Shown piece after piece: positions 20,084 to 32,795 of a DNA stretch of 64,000 nt. The stretch is taken from positions 1,984,001 to 2,048,000 of the forward strand of contig JARGXX010000071.1 in NCBI GenBank assembly GCA_030374765.1, given 5' to 3'. A model generated the notes under the pieces. That model was not told the DNA's origin and did not search any database. It saw only the letters and a program-made list of their open reading frames with translations. A program made the translations under genes and the position numbers. Every line of letters begins with the position of its first letter. The stretch's first letter is position 1. Origin of the DNA: Agarophyton chilense. Lineage: Eukaryota; Rhodophyta; Florideophyceae; Gracilariales; Gracilariaceae.

Positions 20084-21643
20084 TTAAAGGCGCCGACGTT
20101 GGCGATCCGCCATTTCAAGCTGCTTTTCAATGCATTTCTTTTCTTCCAAAGCAGCGCGATCATTCTTTTCCTTTTCCGCGCGTGCAAGTTCCTGTTTGCG
20201 CTTCTCTAACGCCGTAAGCACACCATTCCCAGTCAAAAACAACCCACCTGTTGTGTTCAATGTCCCGTTCACTAACACATCGTTATCACTGCGTAACAGA
20301 TTAAGGGACGTGGTGAATGAGTGAACTAGATGATTGTATGTCGTAAACGCGGCACCTTGACTGGGTGCACTCTGTAAGTTAGTGATGTCGGTGGTTTTGA
20401 TAACTTTTGGATTCACACCTCCCGTTGACGACTTCTATAATCCACAGGCCTTGAAACCGCTTATGATGTTTTTAAACGTAACAGCTCGATTGTACGCGTT
20501 TGTTAACAGCTCACATATTGTGTACACATCTTGTTTGGAACATTCGTTGACAAGGAGCGTGCGGCGGTTGAGTGCATTACGGAACGCTGTCTCATACGGG
20601 GAGAAGACCGAAAAGTCCAGAGGTTGCGTGCGGTGGCTTGTGTTCGCGGGCAAGGCAACCACAAAAATACGATTGTCCTTGAACAAACGAAGAACCTTGA
20701 ACGTACTGTGTGCTCCATACCCATCCGACGCAAGGACAATGTTCCTATATCTCTCTCGCAGACGTGTGGTCTCTTCAACAAACTTATTCCCCCACTCGGG
20801 AAATATCTGGCTATCAACACCGGCCTTCTTTCGATACACGCAATATGCGTTTGGTGGTAGGAAGGTGGACGGTTTCTCTACAGCTCCGTCTGCCTTCCTT
20901 TGATATTTTGCTTGCTTGCCAGGTAGCACGACGAGCGGGCTCTATGCACGACCATCAGCGGATACGACTGGCATGATGGTAACGTGCTGCGCGTTTGAAG
21001 TCCAATTGAGTTCGACAGAATTACTACGGCCTGTTGCATCAAACAACGCCTTCGCCCGGCATCAAGCTGCAGTAGGAGTAGAGAAACCGCTCTCATCGAT
21101 GTTGAAGATCTGTTCAGGGGATTCTATTTTGAATTCTTTATAAACTTGCCTGGGACGTGCATAGTATTTCGCAAGATTGTTCGCGGACAGAGCCATCTGT
21201 CGTGGTTTTTCCAATTGAGATCTTCGCTTTAAGGATACATCCGGGTGTCGTCCAAGAAAGTTACGAACAAAACCATCACCTGGTTTGCATTTGATGAAGG
21301 GCAATGTTTGTCTACGTTGAGGTGGCAGCGAGTGTACAAAATGTTGTACAAGATCCTTGAAGCGGTTGCGTGAAAGAGGTGTTCCCTGATGCGAAAACGA
21401 CAGGACGGACTGCTTGATAAGTTTCTCTTCTGTTTCTGAGAAGAGTGGTTTACGCCCTCTGCGTTTAGATGTGGCCGAGCCACTTTGCGTGCAGTGTTTG
21501 CGCTGCAAGGTAGAGTAGGGTACATTGTGTTTTCGAGCACATTTTCTTATGGATGTTGTTGAGCTCCGGAGGTCAAGTAAGGCGTGATGCAAGTTTTGTC
21601 GGGGAACGCCTTGCTTCAGTGCGAAAACGCGTTTGTGTGTCAT
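20084..21643 (-). pseudogene. pogo-type DNA transposon transposase (Tc1/mariner superfamily)
   Basis: One reading frame spans the whole region. The start at 21643 (MTHKRVFALKQGVPRQ) leads into a psq-type helix-turn-helix (SSTTSIRKCARKHNVPYSTL). Next are a CENP-B-type DNA-binding part (FVRNFLGRHPDVSLKRRSQL) and a DDE_1 core: FNIDESGFS (first D), VLASDGYGAHSTF (second D) and HRTQPLDFSVFSPYE (third D). The C-terminus is a Lys/Glu-rich coiled coil (ALEKRKQELARAEKEKN). Three in-frame stops interrupt it: TGA at 21062-21064, TAG at 20942-20944 and TAG at 20435-20437. No frameshift was seen, so decay is recent. The catalytic triad is present on paper. I could not find terminal inverted repeats by eye. 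Confidence 0.8.
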
Positions 21644-21781
21644 TTGGGCTACTGAACAAAAGTACTGCCGATTCAAGAGAGTTTTGGAGTCACGAGTGCT
21701 GTTCGCAGCCTGGGAGAAGGCCGCAGCAGACAAAATGGTGGTTATCCATGTGAAAAAGCGCGCCGATTCTGATGGTGTCAT

Positions 21782-22764
21782 TGGAATTCGAATGTTATGA
21801 GCCGTTTCTAACGTAGAGTAGTTATGATATCGGAGAGTTTCGTATTTATTCTGCGAAAATGTGGCGAAATATAATCACCAAAGCGAGCCTATTTGGTCTA
21901 CTGACCCTACTTTGGTGCACCGGATGATATCTGCCCAGTAAGATTGCAGAAACCCTCATGTTTAAGAAGAATTTTGTGGGCGCCACCTTTGGTGTGACGC
22001 TGTGGGCTATACGTTACAGTAAACTTCGGCGAAATAAAGCCTTTTCCGTTACTGAATGGCCCAGATAGATGAAATGAGATATAAATATCTTTTAATAATC
22101 TTCTTAAACTACTTAAACTTCTTAAACCACCGCGAGCAAAGACTTATGTCAATAATCACTACGGATCAGACACCTTGGCTTCTACTTAGACAATCTGGAT
22201 GTGTAACGATTTTTTCAGCCTTCCTACTTCTGCATTATCCAGATTCAGGCTTATACAATACCTGCAACGCTTTTAGAGGAGAGGTAATAAAAAAAAGATA
22301 TGTTTTCACTCTATACCCAAAGCAGGTCTTTTGAGGGAAGATTAGGTGGCACCACTTGCGACAGATTCACGTCCAGTACTAGATTCCAGATCGCCACCAA
22401 GTATTGACGACCGTCAAAGGCTTTTTACTCTGTCGGGGCACTCTAGACAGAACCAAAGACACAGTACCGTTAGTACACACATACCATCTCCAGCCCAAGC
22501 AGAGAGAACTTCATCCGATGCAGTGGGCTGAAACGGGTTGCACCGCCAAGAGGCTAACGCCTCACTGGACCCCTGTACTGCGGCAAACGCCTCAAAGATT
22601 TTTATACTGTGTGAGGTTGCTCTCAGAGCAGCAGTCGTCTCATTGAACCCCAGGTGGCAAACACCTCACCGGATTCGAGGTGGCAAATGCCACAACTTTT
22701 GATGGAGTTGAAGAGCTCGAAGACAAAGAAAAATAATGCTTACGGGTGTTAAGTCTTAGTTTAA
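21782..22764. other. Spacer with small repeated motif
   Basis: AT-rich flank of the pogo element, then a stretch at 22540-22690 with several imperfect copies of a motif like GGCAAACGCCTCA (also GGCTAACGCCTCA and GGCAAACACCTCA). No coding potential recognised. Confidence 0.5.
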
Positions 22765-23423
22765 TGTCGTACAATCAACTCTGGGATATGCTACTGTCTT
22801 GTCTTGGGAGCTTGGTGACGCTCAACCGTAGGGAGCGTGGCGACGCTCAACCGTAGGGAGCGTGGTGATGCTCAACCTTAGAAGGTAGACGTAGTAAACC
22901 TCGATGATAACAGGGCACCGTGAAAACCCGCAGGGGCAAACGGCGGGGCAACTAGCCTATACGGTGTAGGTAAACAATGGTAGGCGTCGACGCGCGGGAA
23001 AGCCTGTGTGGTAGTTGAGAAACAATGAAGCAAAAGGTATAGTCGTGACCCAAGTGATGCCTGTCTTTATCAGATTAGGATGGGGGAGGTGCAGTTCCCT
23101 ATATGCAGTGGACTGCACTCTCCAGATCACCCGGGAGGTGCCAGCAAGGCACGGTCTCTGACCAAGTGTAAGAGACCTGGCCAACACTGGCTACAATTCC
23201 AGGTGGCCACTCAACTACTGTACTAAAATACACATAATTACAATTACAATCACTAACAATTACTCAACCAGAAGGTACATGTAAACACTACACGTGGCTG
23301 ACAACACCTAGATGGTAGCTCGCCCGGAACTGCATGGCCGATGATCCCTCGCATCCATCACCTACAAGGTCAGTGTAGTATATTGACAACCTCAAAGGTC
23401 AGCCCTTCTGCCACTGTACGACA
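22765..23423 (-). repeat. 3' LTR of the outer gypsy element
   Basis: 659 bp, bounded by the short inverted repeat TGTCGTA/TACGACA. It matches 42392-43025 along its length. It holds three copies of a 25-26-bp GAGCGTGGTGACGCTCAACC-like unit where the other LTR has two, which accounts for the 25-bp length difference. A purine-rich stretch (GGTAGGAAGGGGGTC in element sense) abuts it as the polypurine tract. Confidence 0.92.
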
Positions 23424-24115
23424 GACCCCCTTCCTACCCGTGAGGCACGCCCCGTGTCTCCTACCATCAAACCATAGAGTTGTAGCGAGCGACAGAGGAA
23501 CGGGCATCGGAGTGGTGTCTGTGCGCGACGCGCGGTTCCTTGAGGTTCAGAACTCGGCGCCAGTATCGGTTGGGGAGGGCGCGCGACGACGTCGGCGCAC
23601 GAATTGAGCGACAACCTTTCAGGCAAGGACTTTCATGAAGGCGATGCAGTGTAACTAGTGCGCTCGCGGACACCTTTTCGGTAGTGGCCCTGCTTGCTTG
23701 CGATTCTGCTTCCGCATAACCCACTTTCTAACAAAGTTGGCATCGCACCCTTCTCGGTTACTCAAACTTCATTTCCCTCCTAGGTCCCTGCGCGCGCCGT
23801 CCCGCCTGGTCGTTTCCACGGCTCGAAAACTATTCTGGTATTGCTGCCCTTAATTGGCGACGTTGCGACCGTAATCGTGCGTTCCGGCTTTCCCTGAATG
23901 TTTCCTGGCTTCTCGACCTTTCAGGTTTTGTCTAACTTGTAAGGATTGACCCCTGGCGCCGGTGGGGCCTGAGCCTTCTTCGATACAACCATTGAGATAT
24001 TGACATGGGTCCGTGGTGGAAGTTTCCGGTTGTGAGACCTTATTGGTGTTGAGCGGCCCCGTCGGTAATTGCACGACCTTTTTCCGGTTTTGCATTCCGG
24101 TTTACCCTAAATGCG

Positions 24116-26580
24116 ATGACAGGATCGCGCCGCCTCCACGCACGCGTTCGAACCCATTCGGTGACACGTCGATGCACCTCGCGCCGCATCGTGTATTCGT
24201 CACCGATACCCCGAAGGGGTGGGTCGTCCCCACAAGCAGCACCAGCGCTCGAGAGACGTGAGATGCCGGTTACCATTGGGTTTGAGGAAGTCAGCGATTC
24301 CGAGGGGATTGATACACCTGCAGTTATGCCTTTAAGGTCGGATTGGTCCCGCTCCACGATACCCCAAAGGTCTGGAACCGCTGGCGACCGTACGCTGGCA
24401 ACTGCTGCACGTATTAGGTCGATGTCAGTAGTACCGGAAATGTTGGATACGTTGGCCGTCTCCTCAGAACGGACCGAGGAGGCTCCACTTCAGAAGGATG
24501 AATACCAGCTGGTGTTCACCGCGGCGGTGGAGGTCGAGTCATTACCTCGTTCGTCGGGTCGAGCTACGGCCTTCCCAACCATGCCAGGTAGTGGCCCATC
24601 TTGTGGCCGTAGACGCGGGGGTATTACCAAGAGGGTGACTCGCTCGACTTCTCGAACGCCCACCAACATTGGTTTTCGCAGCATGCCTGTCCCTGCGACT
24701 CAGTTCTCCCCTGGGACTCCGTCTGACCCGTACCAACGCAGTGGAGGACTACCTTCGACGACCCAAACCAATTGGGCTCACAATCTCGCGTTCGGTGCGG
24801 CGAACCGGACGACGAGTCAGTATGGATCTTTTGGTAGTACCTTCGACCAGGTGACACCCAATGACCTGTTGAAGCACTATTGGCCTGTGGCGGTGGGGAA
24901 CTCGTCATTGCCGGCAGCTCTCACCAGACCACAATTGGATACCTACTTGGGTTTGTCCCGTTGGAACTGCGAGCGCCTTCGCTCCGTTTCATTGCTCTTG
25001 AAGAAAAGGGACCAAGAGTCTCAACCTCGTCAAGGTCGAATGGAATGTTACCAGAGTAGGCAGCGTCATACACCTTTGAGGTATTTCATCCCGCCGATAT
25101 ATCTGAGCGACTTGCCGTATGTGCGCATTGAACCGTAGCTGGATTATTACCGTCGATTGGTGGTGCAAGTGTGCAAGTACCCGTCTATTCCGGAAACTTA
25201 CCTTCCGGTTTCAACTGACTTGGTTTCCTTGAACAGGCCTTTCACCACTATCAATTGTTCAGACCGTAGTAGGTGGGGCGAGGATGCAGCGACGGAGAGT
25301 CGGGTTCGCACTCGCAACTCTTACAGTCGCGTTATGCATATGTTTCATAACGTCGAGTACTTCTCACAACCTACGAAGGGTAGACGCGATTGGTACGTGC
25401 TTCGACCAGAGTGGTGGGAGTCCTATGAGGTTCCGATATCGCTGAGCGTGCCCACTCCGCCGGTTTTGGCGTACTTCGGGAGTCAGATTTCCCGTAATCT
25501 AGAGCGGTATTACCTCATTTGGTCGACTGCTTTCTCGGAGTGGACCGTGTTGGTTGCCATCCTGGCTCTGGAGGCCGCCCGTTTCGGTATCGATTGGGAT
25601 TGTCGCATTCCCAACTCTGACATATACCGAGATGGTGTTCTACCGGTGGGTCGCATCTTGTTCATACCTCCGAGGGTTGTCCAGGATATATTCCGATTTT
25701 GTTACGAAAAAATCGTTCAGGGGACCAAATATACCGTGAAGGATTTGGACTCGTATCTCGAGCAGAACAAGAATTACCATTGGGATTCCCATCAAGGTTT
25801 GGAGGCTTTCGATCCCGCAACTTGGGAGATTGTGCCTCGCCACGCCCAATACTATCCCGGGGAGCCTCCTGTTTATGGAGCTCTCGAGAGCCCCAAACCT
25901 TACCAAGGTACTGCGGAGACAGCGGTTGGTCGTTATGCTGGTCCCTTCCCGTCCGAGCCGTTACCTCAAGGTCGTATGTCGCCTATCCCTACGGGTGTGA
26001 ATCCTACTCAACCGACTCCTCGCGGGTTGTTGGTCCGGTTCGACCTCTGTTGGCGGTTATTGCTCGTCCTCCGCCTCAACCTATGATGGATTCTCCGGCC
26101 TTGGTCGGTTTGTTGGATCGAATTCGCCAGTCTTGCGTCACCAACTTTCAGAGGGCTGGGCCTACCTCCGTGGTTGCTGAATTAAGGGTCCTTGAAGGTT
26201 TGCTGCCACGCCATGCGCAATACATGAAGGCGCTAAACCAACTTGGTGAGTTACAGAATCAATTCCAGTTAGACATGTTCCAACTGGCCACCCGTCAGAT
26301 TAATAATCTGGCAAGCGTCTCTGCTGCTGCGCCATCTGATCCTTTGACGGATCCCCTTCTAGAAGCTTACTTGAACCCTGCAGTTTTCCAACCCGCTCCG
26401 GCGGTTCCTTTCGTTCATCCTCTTTTGGTTTCGACTCCTCTCCCCAGTGGCGGGGCTACGTCTCCTTCGCTACCTCCTAGGTCGATGGCTCCTAGCATTT
26501 CTGAAAGTTTTCCTCCGAGGGTAGTCAATAACACGGGTCCTCCTGATCCCACTGCTCCTAAACCGACAGGTCCTTCTTAA
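24116..26580 (+). mobile_element. Antisense open region between integrase and 3' LTR of the outer element
   Basis: On the strand opposite to gag-pol, a region of about 820 codons is open apart from about two breaks. Its composition is protein-like. It has a Ser/Thr/Pro-rich N-terminal half, a central globular-looking part rich in Tyr and Trp (for example WYVLRPEWWESYEVPI, ILALEAARFGIDWDC), and a C-terminal helical plus Pro-rich part (ELQNQFQLDMFQLATRQINN). I recognise no family. Antisense accessory genes at this very place are known in some plant Ty3/gypsy elements (Grande, Retand). It is treated as a fossil. Confidence 0.55.
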
Positions 26581-26739
26581 ATTAAATTCTTGCCTCTTCA
26601 TGTCTCTTCTACTGTTACATTCGGTTGTTCTTTCGTGTCCTCCCTTGTAGGTAATCTGAAACGCATATGCGTCCACCTTCTGCGAAAATCGACGTCGTTT
26701 CTCCCCCCTCCTTAGGCCTGAGTACCACGAAGGTCTAAG

Positions 26740-28520
26740 GTTACCCGTATGCAGGCATCGGCTCCTTGCGACGGCGCCAATACCCGATACGAAAGTGTGG
26801 GGATATTGCGGTTGGGGTTTCGAGGGTGTCCCCTTCTAGGCCCCAGCCGTACCACCTTACGGTGTACTTCAGAGCATTGTAGGTTCGCGTGTGGCCCACC
26901 AGACGGTCAACGGGAAATTCATCTGAGGTTTGGTCCTGATCTTTCGGGGGAACGCTACCTCGAGTGTTCATGTGTTCCGAGTTGGGAGCTTCGAGTGTGG
27001 GAGCCGTGTCGGGAGCTCCCGCTGTTACCGTTTGAGGTTCCATTTCCGTCCCTGTTAGAGGGTTGTAATCCGGATCATCCCTTTGAAGTTCATCATTCAG
27101 CTCAATTGGGGTGGGGTCCTCCGAGGGTCGAGTGCGCAGAGCTACCGCTCTGGGCTTTCGGGCTGAGGTGCCTGCCTCGATGCGATGTTGAACCGTTTCA
27201 GGTGCTACCGTAATACGGTCAATTGATATCGTATTCGGTATTCCATCTTGGTCAACCGAAACGGTGTGGTTTGATGCGTTCAATACCTTATAAGGTCCCA
27301 CTGATTTCGGTAGAAGCTTCGAATTGATATCTCTATCAATAGCTTCATCGTCTGCTTCATCACCCGGTCGTGGTCTTTTACCTGAAGGTGGGTTGTCTAT
27401 GTAGACATATTGTCCTGAAGATACAGAGACCACTTTGGCTACCCCACGGTCGTAGTCGGCCTTGTACCGTTTCTGGGCTGCAGTGAGGCGGCTCGCTGCA
27501 TGTTTGAGACCCCTCCTAAACCTCACAAGGGTATTTCGCTTGACATGGGCAGGGGTCAGTGCGCCAGCTGCAGTGCTGGTGGTATGATCTCCCTTCACTA
27601 CAATACCTGGGGGGTGTCGCGAAAGAACCAAATCAAAGGGAGTGGTCTGCGTTGACCAGGGCACCTGAAGGTTATAGGAGTAGGTGAGCGGTTGCACCAA
27701 CTCATCCCACCCAGTTTGGTGCTCTTCCGTATAGTGTCGTAGCCTTGATACCAATGTGTGGTTAAAGCGCTCGACCTGTCCGTTCGTCTGCGGGTGGTAA
27801 ACAGTCGTGAAAGAGTGCTTGATACCCAAGAGGTTACAGACTGCTTCGAAGAACTTCGATGCCATGTTTGAACCATTATCGGTGAGTAGGTACAGTGGTG
27901 CACCATACAGGTAGACCCAATTGTTGAGGAACGCGATCGCCAGCGTTATTGACTTCGTCTCCTTCCAAGGTATCGCTCTCGTGAGCTTCGAGAACCTGTC
28001 GGTGATCACTAGACTGTGCTGATACCCATTCTTGGTCTTGGGAAGTGGTCCTAGAGGATCTATCGCAACAAACTCCAGCGGACCCGCTGCTGGAAACAGC
28101 TTGAGGTACTTTCGATGCTTTCGAATACCACCGCTGGTACGAACACAGGATTTGCATTGACCTACAAAGGTATAGACATTATGAACCATATGAGGCCAAT
28201 AGAACTGTTGCCTCAAGGTGTAATACATCCTGGTGGCACCGGGGTGTCTCGATAGTCGCGGGTAGTGCGCCAGATACAAGATTCTCCGGCGCAGCGCCTT
28301 CGGAACCACCTTTTGAAGGCTACCATCCAAGGTTGACCTTCTCACGATGTACCCATTGTGGTCCACATCGAATGGTGATCCTTTGAAACCAATTTGGTCA
28401 GCCAGGGTTCTGCAGTACGCATCGTGGGACTGTTCTCATAAAAATTTCTCTCCGGTTACGGGAATGACGTTCGTTTCCTCTAGGGTCAGTATCTGCGTGG
28501 CCATGTTGGTGTTCTGCAAG
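26740..28520 (-). mobile_element. Integrase and chromodomain region of the outer element
   Basis: An HHCC-type zinc-binding segment (HYPRLSRHPGATRMYYTLRQ ... QCKSC) is followed by the DDE core (FVAIDPLGPLPKTKNGYQHS, LLTDNGSNMASKFF). A C-terminal chromodomain (FPVDRLVGHT, YTVRWYGWGLEGDTLETP) ends the region. The order fits Ty3/gypsy chromoviruses, in which the chromodomain guides insertion to certain chromatin. Confidence 0.88.
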
Positions 28521-28599
28521 GCACCTTCTTCAGGTAAGTCCTAACATCCTTCTAGGTGTTCGCCGGTACCATTATGGTTTGATGACACCACAAAGCAAG

Positions 28600-29537
28600 A
28601 GATATCTTCGTTCACAGGTTCTGTCTCTAAACCTGAGGTGCTTAAGCGTGACATAGCGTCAGCTATGTTGTGCTTGATACCTGGACGGTACTATATGTCG
28701 TATTCAAACTCCGACAGTCTCAACCTCCAACGGGCAAGTCTACCAGACGCATCTGCGAGTCCGAGGATCCACTTTAGGGCGTCGTGGTCTGTGCGCAACG
28801 TAAAGCGCTCACCATAAAGGTATGGACGGAGCATCAACATGCTCCACACTACTGCTATACATTCCTTCTCGGTTACCGTGTAGTTCTTCTCCGTCGCATT
28901 CATAGCGCACCTCCAGTACCCTATATGTAATTTGTCTCCGTTGTGCCGCTCCTGCATGAGACAACATCCAATTTGGGTATGTGATGCATCTGTATCCAGC
29001 GTGTTGGGTAGACCTGTTTTCCGTAGCGCTAAGATTGGCGGCGACAACAGCGCTCGTTTCAATTCCTCAAAGGTATCCATTTCGTCGTTCGATAGATTCT
29101 CAATCCGTTCAGGTTCCCCTTTCTGGAGCTTCTTGTTGAGGGGAGCCGCTATTTTCGCGAATCCCTTCACGAAGCGACGATAGACGTTACATAAACCTGT
29201 AAAGGATCGTACGTCTGTCTGGGATCGTGGAAAGTTGACCTCCTGTACAGCTCTTATGTTGCTCGGCGCAACCTCTAGCGTATCAGGGCCTATGATGTGG
29301 CCCAGGTATTTAACCGTTCTGGTAAAGAAGACGCATTTGCCTAGCTCCAGCGTCACCCCCGCCTCAGCTAGGAGGGTTAGTCCGGTGCGTACGTGAGCAC
29401 AATGCTCTTCTATCGATCTGGAATAGATGATTACATCATCGATGCGTACCAAGGCGGTTGTCCATTTAACTTTCAAAAGGATGATGTCCAGCGCCCTTTG
29501 AAAGGTGGTTGGAGCATTGCGCAACCCGAATTGCATC
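28600..29537 (-). mobile_element. RT/RNase H part of the outer element, downstream of the nested insertion
   Basis: Contains the RT catalytic motif RIDDVIIYS, the thumb (FTGLCNVYRRFVKGFAKIAA) and the RNase H part (TLDTDASHTQIGCCLMQ, EKNYTVTEKECIAVVWSMLM). It ends abruptly at the inner element's 5' LTR. Confidence 0.88.
29533..29537 (+). repeat. Target site duplication GCATC, left copy (inner element)
   Basis: Identical to 38537-38541. It proves that the inner element inserted into a formerly continuous outer RT sequence. Confidence 0.93.
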
Positions 29538-30202
29538 TGTAGTATTCTACTCCTTCGGCGTTCCGATGGTTTCCTTGTCGCAAAGTCACGTTTGGAACTC
29601 ATTACTGAGTGGCCTGGTCAGTGCTAGGATAAGAAGCGACACACCGCGTAGGATGCCAGGAGGCAGGGTACATTGTTGGAACACGTGGTATCACGAGTGG
29701 AGTAACTTGCAACGGCGCATGTAGTGGCGATTCACGTGGCTGGTTTTTACTACCCTTTGTAGATGTAAGTCCATTAGGGACCATACCCATACAGTGGTCT
29801 GGCTAAGTGGCTGACCACTGGGTTTTATTTACGTATTATTTGGGCGCTCACCCTGGCACACAGTATATAGTGTACCAGAGGTGAGCGCAGACTCCAAGTA
29901 AAGGAGACAACATGGGCATCATGACTATTCTGTTCCTCGCATAAGATTCCTTAACCGGAGATCCGGGCGAGCTATAATAGATAGTCAGCCCCCAACCACT
30001 TCACGAGCCGTCTCCTACCTAAGTTCCATCAACGTTTTACAGTTGCACTGTTCACCCTCGCTGGCGAGTAGTGGCCTTACACCCCACTTCCAGCTCGCTG
30101 GTGTTGTAGCTCTACCACCCCTTTTCCTTCGCTGCAAGCGACTCATTGGCAGTCCGAACGCTTTCGCAGGTGTATGCTCTCTCCGTTAGAGCGGATACTA
30201 CA
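29538..30202 (+). repeat. 5' LTR of the inner gypsy element
   Basis: 665 bp, TGTAGTA...TACTACA. It contains a TATA-like ACACAGTATATAGTGTACC, likely the core promoter, followed within 50 bp by AAAGGAGACAACATGG. It is the same length as the 3' LTR, and a reverse-oriented solo copy occurs at 58856-59521. Confidence 0.95.
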
Positions 30203-30224
30203 AGTTGTCTCCCGACTTAGAAGC
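30203..30224 (+). other. Primer-binding site of the inner element (candidate)
   Basis: Directly after the 5' LTR the sequence AGTTGTCTCCCGACTTAGAA appears. The 15-mer TCTCCCGACTTAGAA also follows the outer element's 5' LTR (there preceded by TTGG). The outer form begins with TGG, as expected for pairing to a tRNA 3' CCA end. The tRNA identity is unknown. Confidence 0.6.
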
Positions 30225-32500
30225 ACTGTGGTCAGCTGCACTGAACAATTCGTTTTTGGAACGTGGAATTGATATCGATACTTGGAAGAAGTGGAATCAC
30301 TACAGTTATTGTTTATCAAAAAACCTCCGGCAATTGCGGAATTCATCGTGGTTGAACACGTGGTCGAGAAGTCGAAGACACCATTGGGTTCGCACCTGGA
30401 CTCAGGTTGGGTCTAGGATGCCGAAGACCCGAAGCCAGTCGAGTACCGGTCGCCCCGGTCCTGCGGGACCCCACCCGAAACGGAGACTTGCCTCATCTGT
30501 TGAAGCCGGAGAGCGGCTGTATCCTCAAGCGATGTCGCGTTCACGCTCGGTGAATGATGAACGAGATCTCTCTGATGTACCGGCCCCTGTGGCAGCGGCA
30601 GTCACGCCCACCACAGAAGCCGTTGTTGACCCTGAGGTCGTCGGACCTCAAGAAGGGGATGATTTGCGCAGGGAAGTGCGTCGTCTCAATTCTGAGTCAA
30701 GCGCTTCGGGTGTGCGCATGGTTGCGTTGGAATCGCAGATCGCTGCTCTTATCGCTGATGTCGAACAATTACGCAGTGCGCATCAAGCACTCGTTCGTCA
30801 AGACGATGGGAAGCAGGTCTCTGCATCAGTGAAAACATTACGTGAGGATTTGAACCATCTACTAGAGAGGTACGGGAATACGCCCGATGCGCTACCCGGC
30901 TTAACCGTGGATGTAGAGAAAGCCCTCATTCGAGTTAACCCTCGTTTAGAACGCCTGGAGGCGGCAGTTCATGCCCAGAATGCTGCTAAACCAGTTGTGC
31001 TGGAAGAGGAAGGAGCTCCTTTGAAGAAAGCTCGTTCGAAGAAGTCGAAGTCACGACGTAAGAAGCGGAAGTCCGCCCGTGATTCGAGTGACGAATCGTC
31101 AAGTACGGAGGGCTTCAGTTCCAGTACTGATGATTCTGATGATTCAGATACGTCAGATGACGACGACAGTGATGATGGTCATCGAAGGTCCCGATCTCTG
31201 AAGAAGAACACGTCTTCGTGGTTACTGAGAGAAAAAGGCTCACCTTACAGAGGATTGAAGGTGCTCCCGTGCACGAATCCGCTTTATCGGAAGGCCCCGA
31301 ATTACAGGTACTACCATTTGAAGGTGAAGAGCAAGAAGCGCTCAGGACGCGAAACTGCGAAGGTGAAGGATCGCATCAAACGATTGAAGATCGGTTTTAA
31401 TGATTTAAAATTTGATGGGAAAATTCCCATTCTCGTTATCGAGTTTCTCACTCGATTCGTTGCCGAAGCAGACACTCTAGAGATGAGTGAACCACAGGCA
31501 TTTGTGTCTTTACCCCACTTCCTGAAGGGTTTTGCTTTAGAGCAATATTGTTCCGTTTGCGGATCATTGACAGCCGATGAATGCGGCGTTACCTTATGGC
31601 CAGAGGCGGTGCAGTATTTTCTGCGCAGTTACGCGACTTCAAACGCGATACGTCAGGCGATCCTGGACCTAAGGGATGTGACCCAAAAGCCTGAGGAGGG
31701 CGAAGATGAGTACAGCTCAAGGCTTAAAAAAGCTTCAGTCCGCTGTGGAAACGTCCACTCGACGGTGGACAAGATTACCTTGTACATCGACGGGCTGGAC
31801 CCGAGCATCAAGTCGTTGGTAGCTCGATATCAAGAGAAGCATGGAAGAGTCTCCATTTTGGAGTTAGTTCAGTTTGCGAAAGCTGAAAGAGACGCGGCCA
31901 AAGCGCGTGGTAGCCCCCGTCGTTCAGTGGCTTTTGGAACCTCAATGGGTAGGGAGAAGATCTCCGCCAGAGTTAATCAGCGCAGCAAACTACTACATCT
32001 GGAATCTCCAGTTGACTCACGAGATTTGTCGTTGGCTCCCAAAGGGAGTGACTCACATGAGGAGGCTGTCCATTTAATGGATTATACGGACCCTTCTGTA
32101 CCTACAGTAGATCTCCCTCACTAAGAGTCTCAGGACGAGGAGGCCCTAATGGCTATGGAGGGCCGTCGCACTATGTACCGTCCCTACACGGGGCCTCCAC
32201 AAGGAGGGTTTAAGAACGGGAAACCCGTATGGGTGGATACTCGCACGGCATACCGTTCAAAACCTATGTTGACCAACCGCCGTGTCGGTTTGATATGTTA
32301 TTCATGTTATGGAAAACACTATTTGAGTGCAGAATGCACGCTTTTTGCAAAGGATCTGAGTCGTATCATGACGAATTATGAAGCACTCTCAGAAGAGGAA
32401 AGGAGCCGCGTACCAGCGGGCGTGTATTGGAAAGCCAAAAGCTGGTTTTCTCAGACACCAATGCGCCGGACGGACAAGCCAGTTGCTCAGAATGCTTAAG
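30205..32500 (+). mobile_element. gag region of the inner element
   Basis: A basic Ser/Arg/Lys-rich middle (KKSKSRRKKRKSARDSSDES) followed by an acidic Asp/Ser run, then a capsid-like helical part (LYIDGLDPSIKSLVARYQEK). A single Cys/His knuckle (CYSCYGKHYLSAEC) lies near the end. The charged run is unusual for gag and looks like a nucleic-acid or nuclear-targeting segment. Confidence 0.8.
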
Positions 32501-32795
32501 TGTTACAACCCGGAACCCCGGTAGGGAGAGGCGCCTTTGAGGCGAATAAGCCGGTGCAACCGGAAAACTATGTGAGGGAGCCCCTAGGGGGTCTGCAATA
32601 GTCTATCCCGTAGTGCTGAACAGGGAGAGCTGCCGTCTTTGCTCCGGCGCTTGAAAGCCCAAGATTCTCTTGAGGCCTCAGAAATTTCCGCCGTACGGAA
32701 TCAGTCCGCCGGACGGAAAGCGAGTACAGTTTCACTGTGAGTTACATCGTCCTTGGAGACGTTATACTTGCCCGTCAAAAAGGGAAGGTTAACTC

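Noticed and set aside
22540-22690. Repeated GGCAAACGCCTCA-like motif considered as a CRISPR-like or regulatory array
   Set aside because: Spacing and sequence are irregular and the organism is a eukaryote; at most a degenerate simple repeat.
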